Positions 16,593 to 25,401 of a stretch of DNA of 64,000 nucleotides are shown here, piece after piece. The DNA comes from Bacillota bacterium. Lineage in GTDB: Bacteria; Bacillota; UBA4882; UBA8346. A program made the position numbers and the translations under genes. How positions within the stretch are numbered: the first letter of the stretch is position 1; the number at the start of each line of letters is the position of its first letter. The DNA lies in the NCBI GenBank assembly GCA_023402395.1, contig JAEYGI010000040.1, positions 744,001 to 808,000 on the forward strand. The letters run 5' to 3'. The notes under the pieces are model-generated. The model saw nothing but the letters and a program-made list of their open reading frames with translations, had not been told where the DNA came from and did no database searches.

Positions 16593-17756
16593 ATGAGACT
16601 GTTTCCGGAAAAAAAACAAGCTTGTTGCCGCGTTTCGCGGAGGAGCGATTGCGGGTCGGCCGTCCGTTGCCTGGGGTTATTGGGGTTCATGCTGATTGGC
16701 CTCTACCTGTCCGGATGTTCTCACGAACCGGTTAAGATTGGTTTCGTAGGCACATTAATGGGACGCCTTTCCGAGCCAAGCGTAGCGCTTCGCAACGGTG
16801 TCATCCTCGCGGTTGAGGAAGTAAACCGAACCGGAGGCATTCATGGAAGACTGGTGGAACTTCTGATCCGGGACGATAAGCGCGACCGGTCCGCCGCGGT
16901 GAAGATCGATCGGGAGCTGGTGGAAAAAGGAACTGTCGCGATCATCGGCCATGACGGCCCATTCGCCGGAGAAGCGCTGACTTATTTGAGTCGTACCAAC
17001 ACCTTGTTTGTCAGCACCGTTCCGGCTGATGCCGGAACAATGAACCGTTCCCAATCCTATATCGGGTTGTTTCCTCCGTATGCAGAGGGTGCCCGGCTTG
17101 AAGCTGGATATGCCTTTAAAAAATTGAATCTGAGAAAGATGGCTGTTCTTTATGATCTTTCCAATCCGGTCGATTATCCTGGTTGGCTGAAGCATTTTCA
17201 AGAGTCTTTTCAATCAATGGGCGGCCGGGTGACGGCAACGATGGAGTTTGAATCATCCGGAAGTCTTAGTATGTCAAATCTGGTTGCGAAGATCTTGCAA
17301 TCAAATCCCGATGGGATACTGCTGATTGCCGGAGGTCTGGATGCCGCGCTCCTTTGTCAACAGATTCGAAAGCATGCGGGCTCTCTTCCGATCATGATCG
17401 CGCCATGGGCCTTGACTCCAACTTTCTTGGAATGCGGGGGACCCGCGACCGAGGGAGTCATCGGCGTTTATTGTGTCGGCGACCCGGTCCGCTCCGGCGT
17501 TCGCCACGTGAATCGATCCGGATTTCAGAACCGATTTGGGGAAGAGCCCGGTCCCGGAACGATACTGGGATACGAAGCGGCGTGGCTGGTTTTTGAAACA
17601 ATACTCGATCACCCTGAACTATTGAAAACCCGAAATCAGGCCGGATTCCTTGGAAGCTCATCCGCGGGCAACATCGCGGTTCGATTTAACGGATTACACC
17701 GTGCCTATCAGCTGTTTCAGGTCAGGCGCGGTAAATTGGAGAGGATCAACCGTTAA
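16593..17756 (+). CDS. Lipoprotein, branched-chain amino acid type ligand-binding protein
   Basis: A 387-residue type I periplasmic-binding-protein fold (Peripla_BP_6). After a charged N-terminus comes a hydrophobic helix ending in the lipobox LSGC (Cys about 42), so it is a membrane-anchored lipoprotein. VKIGFVGTLMGRLSE and GGIHGRLVELLIRDDK are typical LivJ-like motifs. No permease or ATPase is next to it. Instead the stop codon overlaps the start of a sensor kinase (TAATG), so it is probably a ligand receptor delivering a signal to that kinase rather than a transporter part. This role is inferred from context. Confidence 0.85.
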   Translation: MRLFPEKKQACCRVSRRSDCGSAVRCLGLLGFMLIGLYLSGCSHEPVKIGFVGTLMGRLSEPSVALRNGVILAVEEVNRTGGIHGRLVELLIRDDKRDRSAAVKIDRELVEKGTVAIIGHDGPFAGEALTYLSRTNTLFVSTVPADAGTMNRSQSYIGLFPPYAEGARLEAGYAFKKLNLRKMAVLYDLSNPVDYPGWLKHFQESFQSMGGRVTATMEFESSGSLSMSNLVAKILQSNPDGILLIAGGLDAALLCQQIRKHAGSLPIMIAPWALTPTFLECGGPATEGVIGVYCVGDPVRSGVRHVNRSGFQNRFGEEPGPGTILGYEAAWLVFETILDHPELLKTRNQAGFLGSSSAGNIAVRFNGLHRAYQLFQVRRGKLERINR

Positions 17757-19813
17757 TGCGAACCAAGTTACGATTGAAACATTTTTTGATTGTAAGTTTG
17801 ATCAGTGTAGCCATCATACCGCTGGTCATTATCAGTTATATTACCATGACCAGTTTCTCCGGGAGTTTTGAGGAGGAAATAACCAATAAGAATCAATTGC
17901 TGGCCCGTTCGCTGGTGGGCGAAGTTGAGCAGTTTTTGGATCAAACCGCAATCGTGGTCGATCAGTTGGCCGACATGATCGAAGACCGGAAACTGGTCGG
18001 CATTGAAAAGGTATCCCCTTACTTAGAATCCTTGGTTCACCATTATTATTTCTTTGATATGATTCAGATACTGGATCATAACGGAAGAATATTGCAGGTT
18101 GCTCCCTTTAAAAAAGATTACCTCGGCATGAACCTGTCAGGCTATGGTTTTTTTAAAGAAACCAACTCCCTTCACCAGACAACCTGGTCGGCGGCGTTCA
18201 CCTCATTTCAGACCGGACAACCTACCATCGCTGTGGCCCGGCCCTTAATCAATGGCATGATTGTCGGTTACTTGAATGTGACTCGAATCGCCGATATTAC
18301 CGATCAGGTCAATCTTGGGCCCGACAGTTGGGTCGGAATTGTCGATCGTAACGGGCAATTAATCTCACATACCGACTCCTCCCAAGTGTATCAACAGGTC
18401 AACATCAAAAACAAGCTCGTCGTCAAAAAAGGGTTGAGCGGGAAACCCGGCGTCGTCTTCTACCGTCAAAACGGCAAAGAGTATTTGGGCATCGTGGCCA
18501 TTGTTCCCCGGACCGGGTGGCCGATCATTGTATCCCAGGCGCTTACCGAAGCTTTCATACCGGTCCGCAATACCCGCGCCCTTTTTATCACCGGGATATT
18601 GGCTGGTTTGATGCTAGCGATTGCCATTGCCATGCTCAGCCTGAACAAGATCATGAAGCCCTTGGCGGAACTGGCAGGCCAGGCCAATGAGGTCGCCTGT
18701 GGCCGTTATGAAGATATTACCGTTTCCGAGAGCTATGAAGAGTTTAATCAGTTGGCTACCGATTTTCGGACGATGACGGACGCCATTCACAATCGGGAAC
18801 TAGCTCTGCGAGAAAGCGAAGAACGATATGCGCTGGCGGTCATCGGAGCCAATGACGGCCTGTGGGATTGGAATATCCGTACCAACCAGATCTATTTTTC
18901 GCTGCGGTGGAAAGAGATTTTGGGGTTTCACGACGTAGAGTTTCCCAATGAAGTTTTAGAGTGGGAAACCAGAATTCACCTCGATGACCGGGAGCAGGTT
19001 TTCGCCAAGATCGACGCTCATCTGCGGGGCGATTCCCCCAATTTTCAGTACGAATACCGGATGTTACACAAAGACGGTTCCTATCGTTGGGTTTTGGCGC
19101 GAGGCTTGGCGTTGCGCGACCCATCGGGCCATCCTTACCGAATGGCTGGTTCGCATACGGATATAACTGAACGCAAGAATAATGAAAAAAAGATTTTAGA
19201 AGCGCTGATCGAAAAAGAAATTCTACTAAAAGAAGTCCATCACCGGGTGAAAAACAACCTGCAAATCATCGCCAGTCTGCTCCGGCTGCAGGGGGATTCG
19301 ATCAAAGACCCGTATACCTTTGAATTGTTCACCGAAAGCCTGAATCGAATCCGTTCGATCACCCTAGTCCATGAAAAGCTTTATCAATCTCCCGATCTAT
19401 CGCGGATTGGCTTTAAGGAATACGTCAATATTTTGGTTGGCAGTTTATTTCAAACCCTCGGTAACCGCTCCAATGCGGTTACTTACCGGGTGGAGATCGG
19501 CGAGCAGGCTCGCCTCGGGCTAGACGCAGCCATTGCCTGCGGATTAATCATCAATGAGCTGGTCTCCGATAGTTTAACATACGCTTTCGAAGAGCAGGAA
19601 AGCGGCGAAATTATGATCCGCTTTGAACAGGCCGGTGACCGGATGGAATTGTCGATTACCAATAATGGAGCCGGGATAACGGCGGATAAGTTTGAGGACG
19701 CCCGAACGCTCGGTTTTCAGTTGGTCAAGGTGTTGGTGAGCCAGTTGCAAGGGCAAGTGTCATTCCATGGGGACCAGGGAACGGAGTTCAGAATTGTGTT
19801 TCAGGAGGGTTAA
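17756..19813 (+). CDS. Sensor histidine kinase (Cache, HAMP, PAS, HisKA_2 type)
   Basis: A 685-residue membrane kinase. Domains in order: TM1 (residues about 12-32), a large extracytoplasmic Cache-like sensor (about 33-275), TM2 (about 277-297), HAMP (about 298-350), a PAS/PAC domain (WDWNIRTNQIYFSLRWKEIL, about 360-475) and a HisKA_2 transmitter with EVHHRVKNNLQIIASLLRLQ (His about 496) and an HATPase domain with NELVSDSLTYAF and GAGI. HisKA_2 kinases often answer to unusual regulators. It is translationally coupled to the upstream binding lipoprotein and 3 bp from the GGDEF/HD-GYP regulator, its likely phosphotransfer partner. Confidence 0.92.
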   Translation: MRTKLRLKHFLIVSLISVAIIPLVIISYITMTSFSGSFEEEITNKNQLLARSLVGEVEQFLDQTAIVVDQLADMIEDRKLVGIEKVSPYLESLVHHYYFFDMIQILDHNGRILQVAPFKKDYLGMNLSGYGFFKETNSLHQTTWSAAFTSFQTGQPTIAVARPLINGMIVGYLNVTRIADITDQVNLGPDSWVGIVDRNGQLISHTDSSQVYQQVNIKNKLVVKKGLSGKPGVVFYRQNGKEYLGIVAIVPRTGWPIIVSQALTEAFIPVRNTRALFITGILAGLMLAIAIAMLSLNKIMKPLAELAGQANEVACGRYEDITVSESYEEFNQLATDFRTMTDAIHNRELALRESEERYALAVIGANDGLWDWNIRTNQIYFSLRWKEILGFHDVEFPNEVLEWETRIHLDDREQVFAKIDAHLRGDSPNFQYEYRMLHKDGSYRWVLARGLALRDPSGHPYRMAGSHTDITERKNNEKKILEALIEKEILLKEVHHRVKNNLQIIASLLRLQGDSIKDPYTFELFTESLNRIRSITLVHEKLYQSPDLSRIGFKEYVNILVGSLFQTLGNRSNAVTYRVEIGEQARLGLDAAIACGLIINELVSDSLTYAFEEQESGEIMIRFEQAGDRMELSITNNGAGITADKFEDARTLGFQLVKVLVSQLQGQVSFHGDQGTEFRIVFQEG

Positions 19814-19816
19814 ACT

Positions 19817-21973
19817 ATGGCTGCAACTCGGGTTATGGTGGTGGAAGATTCAAGTATCGTCGCGTTGGATATTCAACGGTGCCTCAATCACCTTGGCTAT
19901 ACCGTTTGCGCGGTGGTCCCCTCCGGCGAAGAGGCCATTCTGAAGGCGGGGGAGACCCATCCGGAACTGATTTTAATGGATATCATGCTTAAGGGCGAGA
20001 TGGATGGGATCGAGGCTGCCGAACATATTTTTTCCAAACATCAGATACCGGTGATCTTTCTGACGGCTTATTCCGATGAAAAAACGCTGTCCCGCGCCAA
20101 ACTCACCAGACCCTTCGGTTATCTCATCAAGCCGTTTGAAGATCGCGTGTTGCATACCGCCATAGAGCTTGCGCTTTACAAATTTCAGATGGAAAAGAAG
20201 TTAAAAGAGAGCGAGGAAAGGTACAGGGCCGTGATCGAGCAAGCGGCGGAAGGAATTTATTTGATGGAGGCAAGGACTCATCATATTTTGGAGACCAACG
20301 GTTCATTCGAGCGATTATTGGGTTATACGGGCGACGAACTGAAAGGCCGCTTGTTTTCCGAGCTTTTGTTCACCAGTTCCGATCCGGACGACTCCGAAAC
20401 CGGCGCGGGACGCCTTTCGTCACGCATCAAGGAACAAATCTACCGGCATCGGGATGGTTCTCTCATCCAATTGGAAACCAGCGCCAATAAAATCGTTTTT
20501 GGAGAAAGGGAAGTCATCTGTGGCGTAGTCCGGGATATTCGCCAGCGAAAGCGGGCCGAGGAAGCGCTCAAACGGAGCGAGGCCAGAATCCGCGCTTTAT
20601 TAAACGCAATCCCCGATTTGATGATCCGGCTCGATGCGCAAGGCATGGTGCTGGAAGTCAAAGAGGGAAGGAATATGGGGAATCTTTTTGCCAAAGATGC
20701 GCTGACCGGGAAACAGATCTATGATTTTCTGCCGCCGCGGATTGCCCGGCAAACCGAGATCCATCTGCAAAAAGCGTTGGAAAGCGGCGAGCCGCAGAGT
20801 TTCGAATATGAGATATTCATGGATGGCGCCTTGTGTTCTCAGGAGGCCCGGATCATCCCCGACGGAACCAGCGAGGCCATCGAGATTATCCGCGACTTTA
20901 CCGAACGCAAGCAGATGGAGGAACAATTAAAGTTCTTGAGTTTCCACGACGCGTTGACCGGCTTGTTTAACCGGACCTATTTCGAAGATGAAATGACCAA
21001 GTTGGCGACGGCCCGCTTTCAGTCGCTGGCGATTGTCCTTTGCGATGTGGACGGCTTGAAACTGGTCAACGATACCCTCGGCCATGACAAAGGAGATCAG
21101 CTGCTGGTGCGGACCGCTTCGATTTTAAATATGGCGGTCAAGGAAATGACGGAAGGTTTTTCGGCCCGCATCGGCGGGGATGAGTTCGCGATTTTGCTCC
21201 AGGATTTGGAGGCCGGTATCGCGGAAGAGTTGGCCAACCGCATCCGGCAAAGGGTATCCGAGTACAATGAGATCAATCCTGATCTCCCGTTAAGCGTTTC
21301 GGTCGGTTTTGCCCACGGCAACGGCGGCGCAGCTAAACCGACCGCCTTATTCAAAGAAGCCGACGATCGGATGTACCGCGAGAAGCTTTACCGGATTCAG
21401 AGCACTCGCAGCACCATTGTCCAAGCGTTAATGAAAGTGTTGGAAACCAAGGATTTTGTAACCGAAGGACATGTTAACCGCCTTCAAGGACTGATAACTC
21501 ATTTGGCCACAGTGGTCGGCCTGCCGGAACACAGTGTGACCGGCTTGCGGCTGCTGGCCCAGTTTCATGACATTGGAAAGGTGGGAACACCGGACCGGGT
21601 TCTCTTCAAACCCGGCCCCCTGGACCGGGACGAGCAGGTTGAGATGCGGCGCCATTGCGAGATAGGCCATCGCATCGCGCAATCCATTCCGGATCTGGTT
21701 TCCATTGCCGATTTGATCTTGAAACATCACGAGTGGTGGAACGGTTCGGGATATCCGCTGGGCATCAAAGAGCGGGAGATCCCGTTGGAATGCCGGATCC
21801 TGGCCATCGTTGACGCCTATGACGCCATGACCAGCGATCGGCCTTACCGTAAGGCGCTTGCCAAAGCGGATGCTTTTATTGAACTGCGGCGTTGCGCCGG
21901 GGTTCAGTTCGATCCTCAATTGGTGGAATTGTTCATTAGCACTCTCGAACAACTCAACCGGGAAAACGCTTGA
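19817..21973 (+). CDS. Response regulator with PAS, GGDEF and HD-GYP domains
   Basis: A 718-residue cytoplasmic regulator: receiver domain (residues 1-125, phospho-Asp in LILMDIML), two PAS domains (about 137-250 and 255-370), GGDEF (about 375-530, intact ARIGGDEFAIL) and HD-GYP (about 540-718, HDIGKVGTPD and HHEWWNGSGYP). It therefore carries both a likely diguanylate cyclase and a c-di-GMP phosphodiesterase. The inhibitory RxxD site is not visible at the usual place just before GGDEF (the residues there are TEGFSARI), so product feedback may be missing. The kinase upstream is the probable input. Which activity dominates cannot be told from sequence. Confidence 0.93.
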   Translation: MAATRVMVVEDSSIVALDIQRCLNHLGYTVCAVVPSGEEAILKAGETHPELILMDIMLKGEMDGIEAAEHIFSKHQIPVIFLTAYSDEKTLSRAKLTRPFGYLIKPFEDRVLHTAIELALYKFQMEKKLKESEERYRAVIEQAAEGIYLMEARTHHILETNGSFERLLGYTGDELKGRLFSELLFTSSDPDDSETGAGRLSSRIKEQIYRHRDGSLIQLETSANKIVFGEREVICGVVRDIRQRKRAEEALKRSEARIRALLNAIPDLMIRLDAQGMVLEVKEGRNMGNLFAKDALTGKQIYDFLPPRIARQTEIHLQKALESGEPQSFEYEIFMDGALCSQEARIIPDGTSEAIEIIRDFTERKQMEEQLKFLSFHDALTGLFNRTYFEDEMTKLATARFQSLAIVLCDVDGLKLVNDTLGHDKGDQLLVRTASILNMAVKEMTEGFSARIGGDEFAILLQDLEAGIAEELANRIRQRVSEYNEINPDLPLSVSVGFAHGNGGAAKPTALFKEADDRMYREKLYRIQSTRSTIVQALMKVLETKDFVTEGHVNRLQGLITHLATVVGLPEHSVTGLRLLAQFHDIGKVGTPDRVLFKPGPLDRDEQVEMRRHCEIGHRIAQSIPDLVSIADLILKHHEWWNGSGYPLGIKEREIPLECRILAIVDAYDAMTSDRPYRKALAKADAFIELRRCAGVQFDPQLVELFISTLEQLNRENA

Positions 21974-22061
21974 TGGATCAAGCGCCCCCTTCGGATGGAG
22001 GTATTTTTCGCGGCAATCCGACGCAACCCCGTCGCTTTTTACCGGAAAAACCATTTTCATC

Positions 22062-22090
22062 TTGACAAATGATGGGCCAAGCTATAGACT
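22062..22090 (+). promoter_or_regulatory. Promoter of the uracil permease leader
   Basis: -35 TTGACA (22062-22067), 17-bp spacer and -10 TAGACT (22085-22090), upstream of the PyrR-type leader. Confidence 0.8.
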
Positions 22091-22103
22091 ATTCACGATA
22101 GGT

Positions 22104-22190
22104 TACTCTTTAAGGCGGTCCCGTGAGGCCGGGAAGAGAGTGTACGCACGATTGGGAAGCACTTTTATCCGGCATAAGAGTGCTTTTTTT
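22104..22190 (+). promoter_or_regulatory. PyrR-binding attenuator upstream of uracil permease
   Basis: The hairpin from 22104 to 22141 contains GGTCCCGTGAGGCCGGGAAG, close to the conserved PyrR-binding loop (UCCnGnGAGGcu) of Bacillus pyr leaders. It is followed by a terminator: AAGCACTTTTAT (22157-22168) with ATAAGAGTGCTT (22174-22185) and seven T. In the known system PyrR bound to UMP stabilises the anti-antiterminator and stops transcription when pyrimidines are plentiful. Confidence 0.88.
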
Positions 22191-22237
22191 CATGCCTTCC
22201 GCCCGGAGTGCCTGACAAATAAAGGAGGCTGAGACTG

Positions 22238-23560
22238 ATGTCGGATGTCAAAAAAACCAAAGTCATCGGGTATTTACCGGATGACACCCCACCGCTTTGG
22301 AAGCTGATCTTTTTCGCGCTCCAGCAGATGGTGGTGATGTTTCCCGCTACCGTTCTGGTGGCGTTGCTCACCGGGTTTCATGTTTCCACCACCATTTTTG
22401 CCAGCGGCTTAGCGACTCTTGGCTTTATTCTGGTTACAAAAGGCCGAATCCCCCTGTATTACGGTTCAAGCTTTTCTTATATCGCGGCGATCGTGGCCAT
22501 GACCGGCGTGAAACAGTTTGGCGAAGTCGCCTCGGATCTGGCGATCTCCCAGGCACAATGCGGAATTATTGCGTCGGGTCTGGTTTCAATTCTGGCCGGA
22601 TTCATCATCAACCGCTTCGGACGCAATCAGGTTGAAAAAGTACTGCCGCCGGTGGTCACCGGCAGTGTGGCTATTGTCATTGGTATCGCCCTAGCCGGCA
22701 CGGCGATGAGTGGCGCCGCTTCCAACTGGACCGTGTCGTTGGTGACATTGCTGGCGACCATTCTGTTTTCAGTATATTTAAGAGGCACACTGGGCCAGTT
22801 GCCGATTTTGTTCGGCGTCGTGGCCGGGTATCTGGTGAGTATTGGTCTGGGCCTGGTCGATTTTACCAAGGTGACCGGCGCTCCGTTAGTAACCGTGCCC
22901 CATTTCACCTTCCCGGTATGGAGCCCGGCGGCGATCCTGGCGATCATGCCGATTGCCATCGCCACAATCCCTGAGTCCACCGCGCATTTGTATCAGATCG
23001 ATCTCTATGTTAACAATCTTGCCAAGAAACTAGGACGGAAGAAAGAATATTCCATCTCCGGTTTGCTTGGCACCAACCTGATCGGGGATGGCCTGGGCGA
23101 TATGATCGCCGGTTGCATCGGCGGCCCGGCCGGCACCAACTACGGCGAGAATAACAGCGTCATGGCCATCACCCGGAACTTCTCGGTCCCGGTGTTGATC
23201 CTGTCCGCTTGCATCGCCATAGGGCTGTCCTTCTTCGGTAAACTGGCTGGCGCCGTAAATACCATCCCTGGTGCGGTGATCGGCGGAGTTTCCGTTTATC
23301 TCTTCGGCGTCATCGGGGTTCAGGGTGTGGCCCTGATGATCTCTGAAAAAGTGGATTTCTTCTCCGCCAAAACGCTGGCCGTGGCGTCGACAATCCTGGT
23401 CATCGGCATCGGCGGCAGTTTCGCGTTTCCCAACGGCATGATTCCGATCTTCGGGGTGAATCTGCCGGCCATTGCCACCGCCGCGGTATTCGGGATCGTA
23501 TTGAACCTGATCTTCAACATCTTCCCGGTTTCCCAAGAAGCGGCGGCCTCGGAAAAATAG
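22238..23560 (+). CDS. pyrP: Uracil permease, NCS2 family
   Basis: A 440-residue membrane transporter of the NCS2 nucleobase-cation symporter family with about 12-14 hydrophobic segments. Family features include LQQMVVMFPATVLVALLTGF, a YYGSSFSYIAAI stretch and the substrate region IATIPESTAHL with GGPAGTNYGENN. NCS2 proteins carry uracil, xanthine or guanine; sequence alone does not decide, but the PyrR-type attenuator directly upstream points to uracil. AAAGGAGG precedes ATG 22238. It is a single-gene unit closed by a terminator at 23641. Confidence 0.92.
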   Translation: MSDVKKTKVIGYLPDDTPPLWKLIFFALQQMVVMFPATVLVALLTGFHVSTTIFASGLATLGFILVTKGRIPLYYGSSFSYIAAIVAMTGVKQFGEVASDLAISQAQCGIIASGLVSILAGFIINRFGRNQVEKVLPPVVTGSVAIVIGIALAGTAMSGAASNWTVSLVTLLATILFSVYLRGTLGQLPILFGVVAGYLVSIGLGLVDFTKVTGAPLVTVPHFTFPVWSPAAILAIMPIAIATIPESTAHLYQIDLYVNNLAKKLGRKKEYSISGLLGTNLIGDGLGDMIAGCIGGPAGTNYGENNSVMAITRNFSVPVLILSACIAIGLSFFGKLAGAVNTIPGAVIGGVSVYLFGVIGVQGVALMISEKVDFFSAKTLAVASTILVIGIGGSFAFPNGMIPIFGVNLPAIATAAVFGIVLNLIFNIFPVSQEAAASEK

Positions 23561-23640
23561 AGTTTCCACTGTGTTTAATTTTGAACCGCTGGCGGGATAC
23601 GGTTAGAATGGCCCACTGGCGGAGTTTTTCAGGCAAGATT

Positions 23641-23684
23641 CCCTCTCTCAGGCGCTATTTTTAGCGGTGGAGAGGGTTTTTTCT
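23641..23684 (+). terminator. Terminator after uracil permease
   Basis: CCCTCTC (23641-23647) pairs with GAGAGGG (23670-23676), with an inner GGCGCTA/TAGCG stem, followed by six T. Confidence 0.9.
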
Positions 23685-23833
23685 TATGGTTAAATCTATT
23701 GAACCATTGACTGAACTATTGTTGACCGGTCACGGCCAACCAACCGTTCCTCGGATGGATGATGGATCGGTCATTTCCGAGGCCCGTTAATCTCTTTGAA
23801 ATTACCGATTCCAACGCAGCGTCGATTCCGAGG

Positions 23834-24225
23834 TTATCAGTTATCCACATTTAGTAACAAAATATCCACATTTACTAACTAAATGTGGATTGGGAGTGAC
23901 TCCCACAGTTCGTTTATTAACAAAATATCCACAATTAGTTGCTGAATATCCACATTCTTTTACCGCATGAAATGACTGAATAAGTAAATATCTAAGGGGA
24001 ACGACTCCCCCAACTATTTTACTAACAAAATATCCACATTCTTTTACTCAATGAAATAATTCAGTTATTGAATACCCGCATTTAGTTACCAGATGAAATA
24101 ATTTGATAGCAGAATATCTAAATTCAGTTAGTGGCTATTAATATTTTTTTACTGAGTGAAAATGATTTCGCAATTGAACATCCACATTTTTGTTGCGGAA
24201 TGTGGATTGGGAGTGATTGCCACGG
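23834..24225 (+). repeat. Degenerate tandem array, 21-bp period (family 2, TATCCACATT core)
   Basis: Units of 21 bp start at 23834, 23855, 23876, 23897, 23918, 23939, 23960, 23981, 24002, 24023, 24044, 24065, 24086, 24107, 24128, 24149 and 24170, without any indel over about 350 bp. The recurring core is AATATCCACATT; alternate units read ATGAAATAATT. Hairpins GGGAGTGACTCCC (23892), GGGGAACGACTCCCC (23996) and GGGAGTGATTGCC (24209) are spaced 105 bp (5 x 21) and 212 bp apart. The sequence is unrelated to families 1 and 3. There is no gene in 23700-24398. Confidence 0.9.
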
Positions 24226-24285
24226 TTTGGGTCGCGCCATTGCTACCTTTAGTTTTTCTAAATTGTAAAACTTGAAAGATTTACA

Positions 24286-24314
24286 TTGACATTTTTCATC
24301 CCGATCTATTAAAA
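24286..24314 (+). promoter_or_regulatory. Candidate promoter for rubredoxin
   Basis: Perfect TTGACA (24286-24291), a 17-bp spacer and a weaker -10 TTAAAA (24309-24314), 85 bp before the start codon. Confidence 0.55.
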
Positions 24315-24398
24315 TTTAACTATGTTAACTATTTTGATATGGTAGATTGATCCGAGATAGGATATACTATTCTATATGTGACGTAAGGAGGAAATTTC

Positions 24399-24557
24399 AT
24401 GAAAAAATGGCAGTGCACGATCTGTGGTTATATTTATGATCCGGAGGTGGGTGATCCCGATTCCGGAATCCAACCAGGTACTGCGTTTGAAGATCTTCCC
24501 GATGATTGGGTCTGTCCGGAATGCGGCGTAGCCAAGGACATGTTTGAAGCAGTATAG
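24399..24557 (+). CDS. Rubredoxin
   Basis: A 52-residue iron protein. The two CxxC-type iron ligand pairs are complete: CTICGYIYDPEVGDP near the N-terminus and WVCPECGVAKDMFE near the end, with the usual GIQPGTAFEDLPDDW link. Rubredoxins carry single electrons, in anaerobes often to rubrerythrin, desulfoferrodoxin or flavodiiron proteins that remove oxygen and peroxide. AAGGAGG lies 8 bp before ATG 24399. It appears to be transcribed alone. Its presence suggests an anaerobic or oxygen-sensitive host. Confidence 0.97.
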   Translation: MKKWQCTICGYIYDPEVGDPDSGIQPGTAFEDLPDDWVCPECGVAKDMFEAV

Positions 24558-24563
24558 AACTCC

Positions 24564-24602
24564 TGTGATAAACCCTAGGGCCAATGCCAAGGGTTTATCA
24601 CA
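24564..24602 (+). other. Strong hairpin after rubredoxin
   Basis: TGTGATAAACCCT (24564-24576) pairs perfectly with AGGGTTTATCACA (24590-24602). There is no T run on the plus strand, so it may be an mRNA-stabilising hairpin. The following AAAAGCTTAGAAAA resembles the start of the segment after the hairpin in elements A (12207) and B (46776). Confidence 0.65.
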
Positions 24603-24748
24603 AAAGCTTAGAAAATCAAATCCAATTCTTTTAACTGGCCGCATGGCTTAAAGCCTGAAATAGCAGTTTTAATCTAAGTTAGGTATGAGGGAATCCTTTG
24701 ATCCGAGATGGGGATTGCCATTTTTGTTGTGCGCGCCGCCGGTCCGAA

Positions 24749-25234
24749 TTAGATAAAAAGAGAAACTTCGGAGACGCGGGCGGTTTTCAAAAACTCGTCT
24801 ACACCCGCGATTTCCAGGTTCTCATATTCGATCAGTTCTTCCGGAGCGATGCCCAATAGTTTTAACGACGCCTCACAGGCCACGAACCGGATCCGCCGCT
24901 CCATGGCCATTTGAAACAGATCGGCGGCGGTTTGCCCGTCTTTTTGGCGGATCAATTTTTTCATCAGCCACGGTCCGATTCCGCCGAAGTTCATTTTGGA
25001 AAGGCCGACCCGCTCGCATCCGAACGGCATCATCTGTTTGAACATGATCTCCAGCGGTTGGTTGCCGGCCTTATTCAAGCGGCGCCGCAGCAGATTCATG
25101 CCCCAAAATGTGAAAAAAATGGTCACATCCATTCCCTGGCCGGCGGCTCCGTTGGCTAAGGTCAAGGCGGCCATGGCCTTATCAAAATCACCGCTGAACA
25201 GGATCAGACTGAATTTCGCCTTTTCTTCAGACAT
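24749..25234 (-). CDS. DsrE/DsrF/DrsH-like protein
   Basis: A 161-residue protein of the DsrE-like superfamily: an alpha/beta fold starting with FSLILFSGDFDKAMAALTLANGAAGQGMDVTIFFTFWG, followed by FKQMMPFGCERVGLSKMNFGGIG. Members handle sulfur or act as peroxiredoxin-like accessory proteins. The position often holding a catalytic Cys is filled by VACEASLKLLG (Cys about 128), typical of this branch. GGAGGTTTGG sits directly before ATG 25234; the longer open frame to 25339 has no such site. It is a single gene on the minus strand and its sulfur substrate is unknown. Confidence 0.85.
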   Translation of the reverse strand: MSEEKAKFSLILFSGDFDKAMAALTLANGAAGQGMDVTIFFTFWGMNLLRRRLNKAGNQPLEIMFKQMMPFGCERVGLSKMNFGGIGPWLMKKLIRQKDGQTAADLFQMAMERRIRFVACEASLKLLGIAPEELIEYENLEIAGVDEFLKTARVSEVSLFI

Positions 25235-25401
25235 CCAAACCTCCGCGCCGAAGCCAAAATAGCTACTTGTACCGCTTCCAGCGGCGTAGCGCAAGCAACG
25301 AAACACATGTAAAAAAGGAGCGGCAAACAGCATATGCATTTTTTAGTGTTAACCTGCCGTCGCGCAGATAAACTGGAACATCTTAGTTTATACTAAAGGA
25401 C

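Noticed and set aside
16593..17756. Transporter binding protein
   Set aside because: No permease or ATPase nearby; it is coupled to a sensor kinase.
22238..23560. Xanthine permease
   Set aside because: The PyrR-type leader ties it to pyrimidines.
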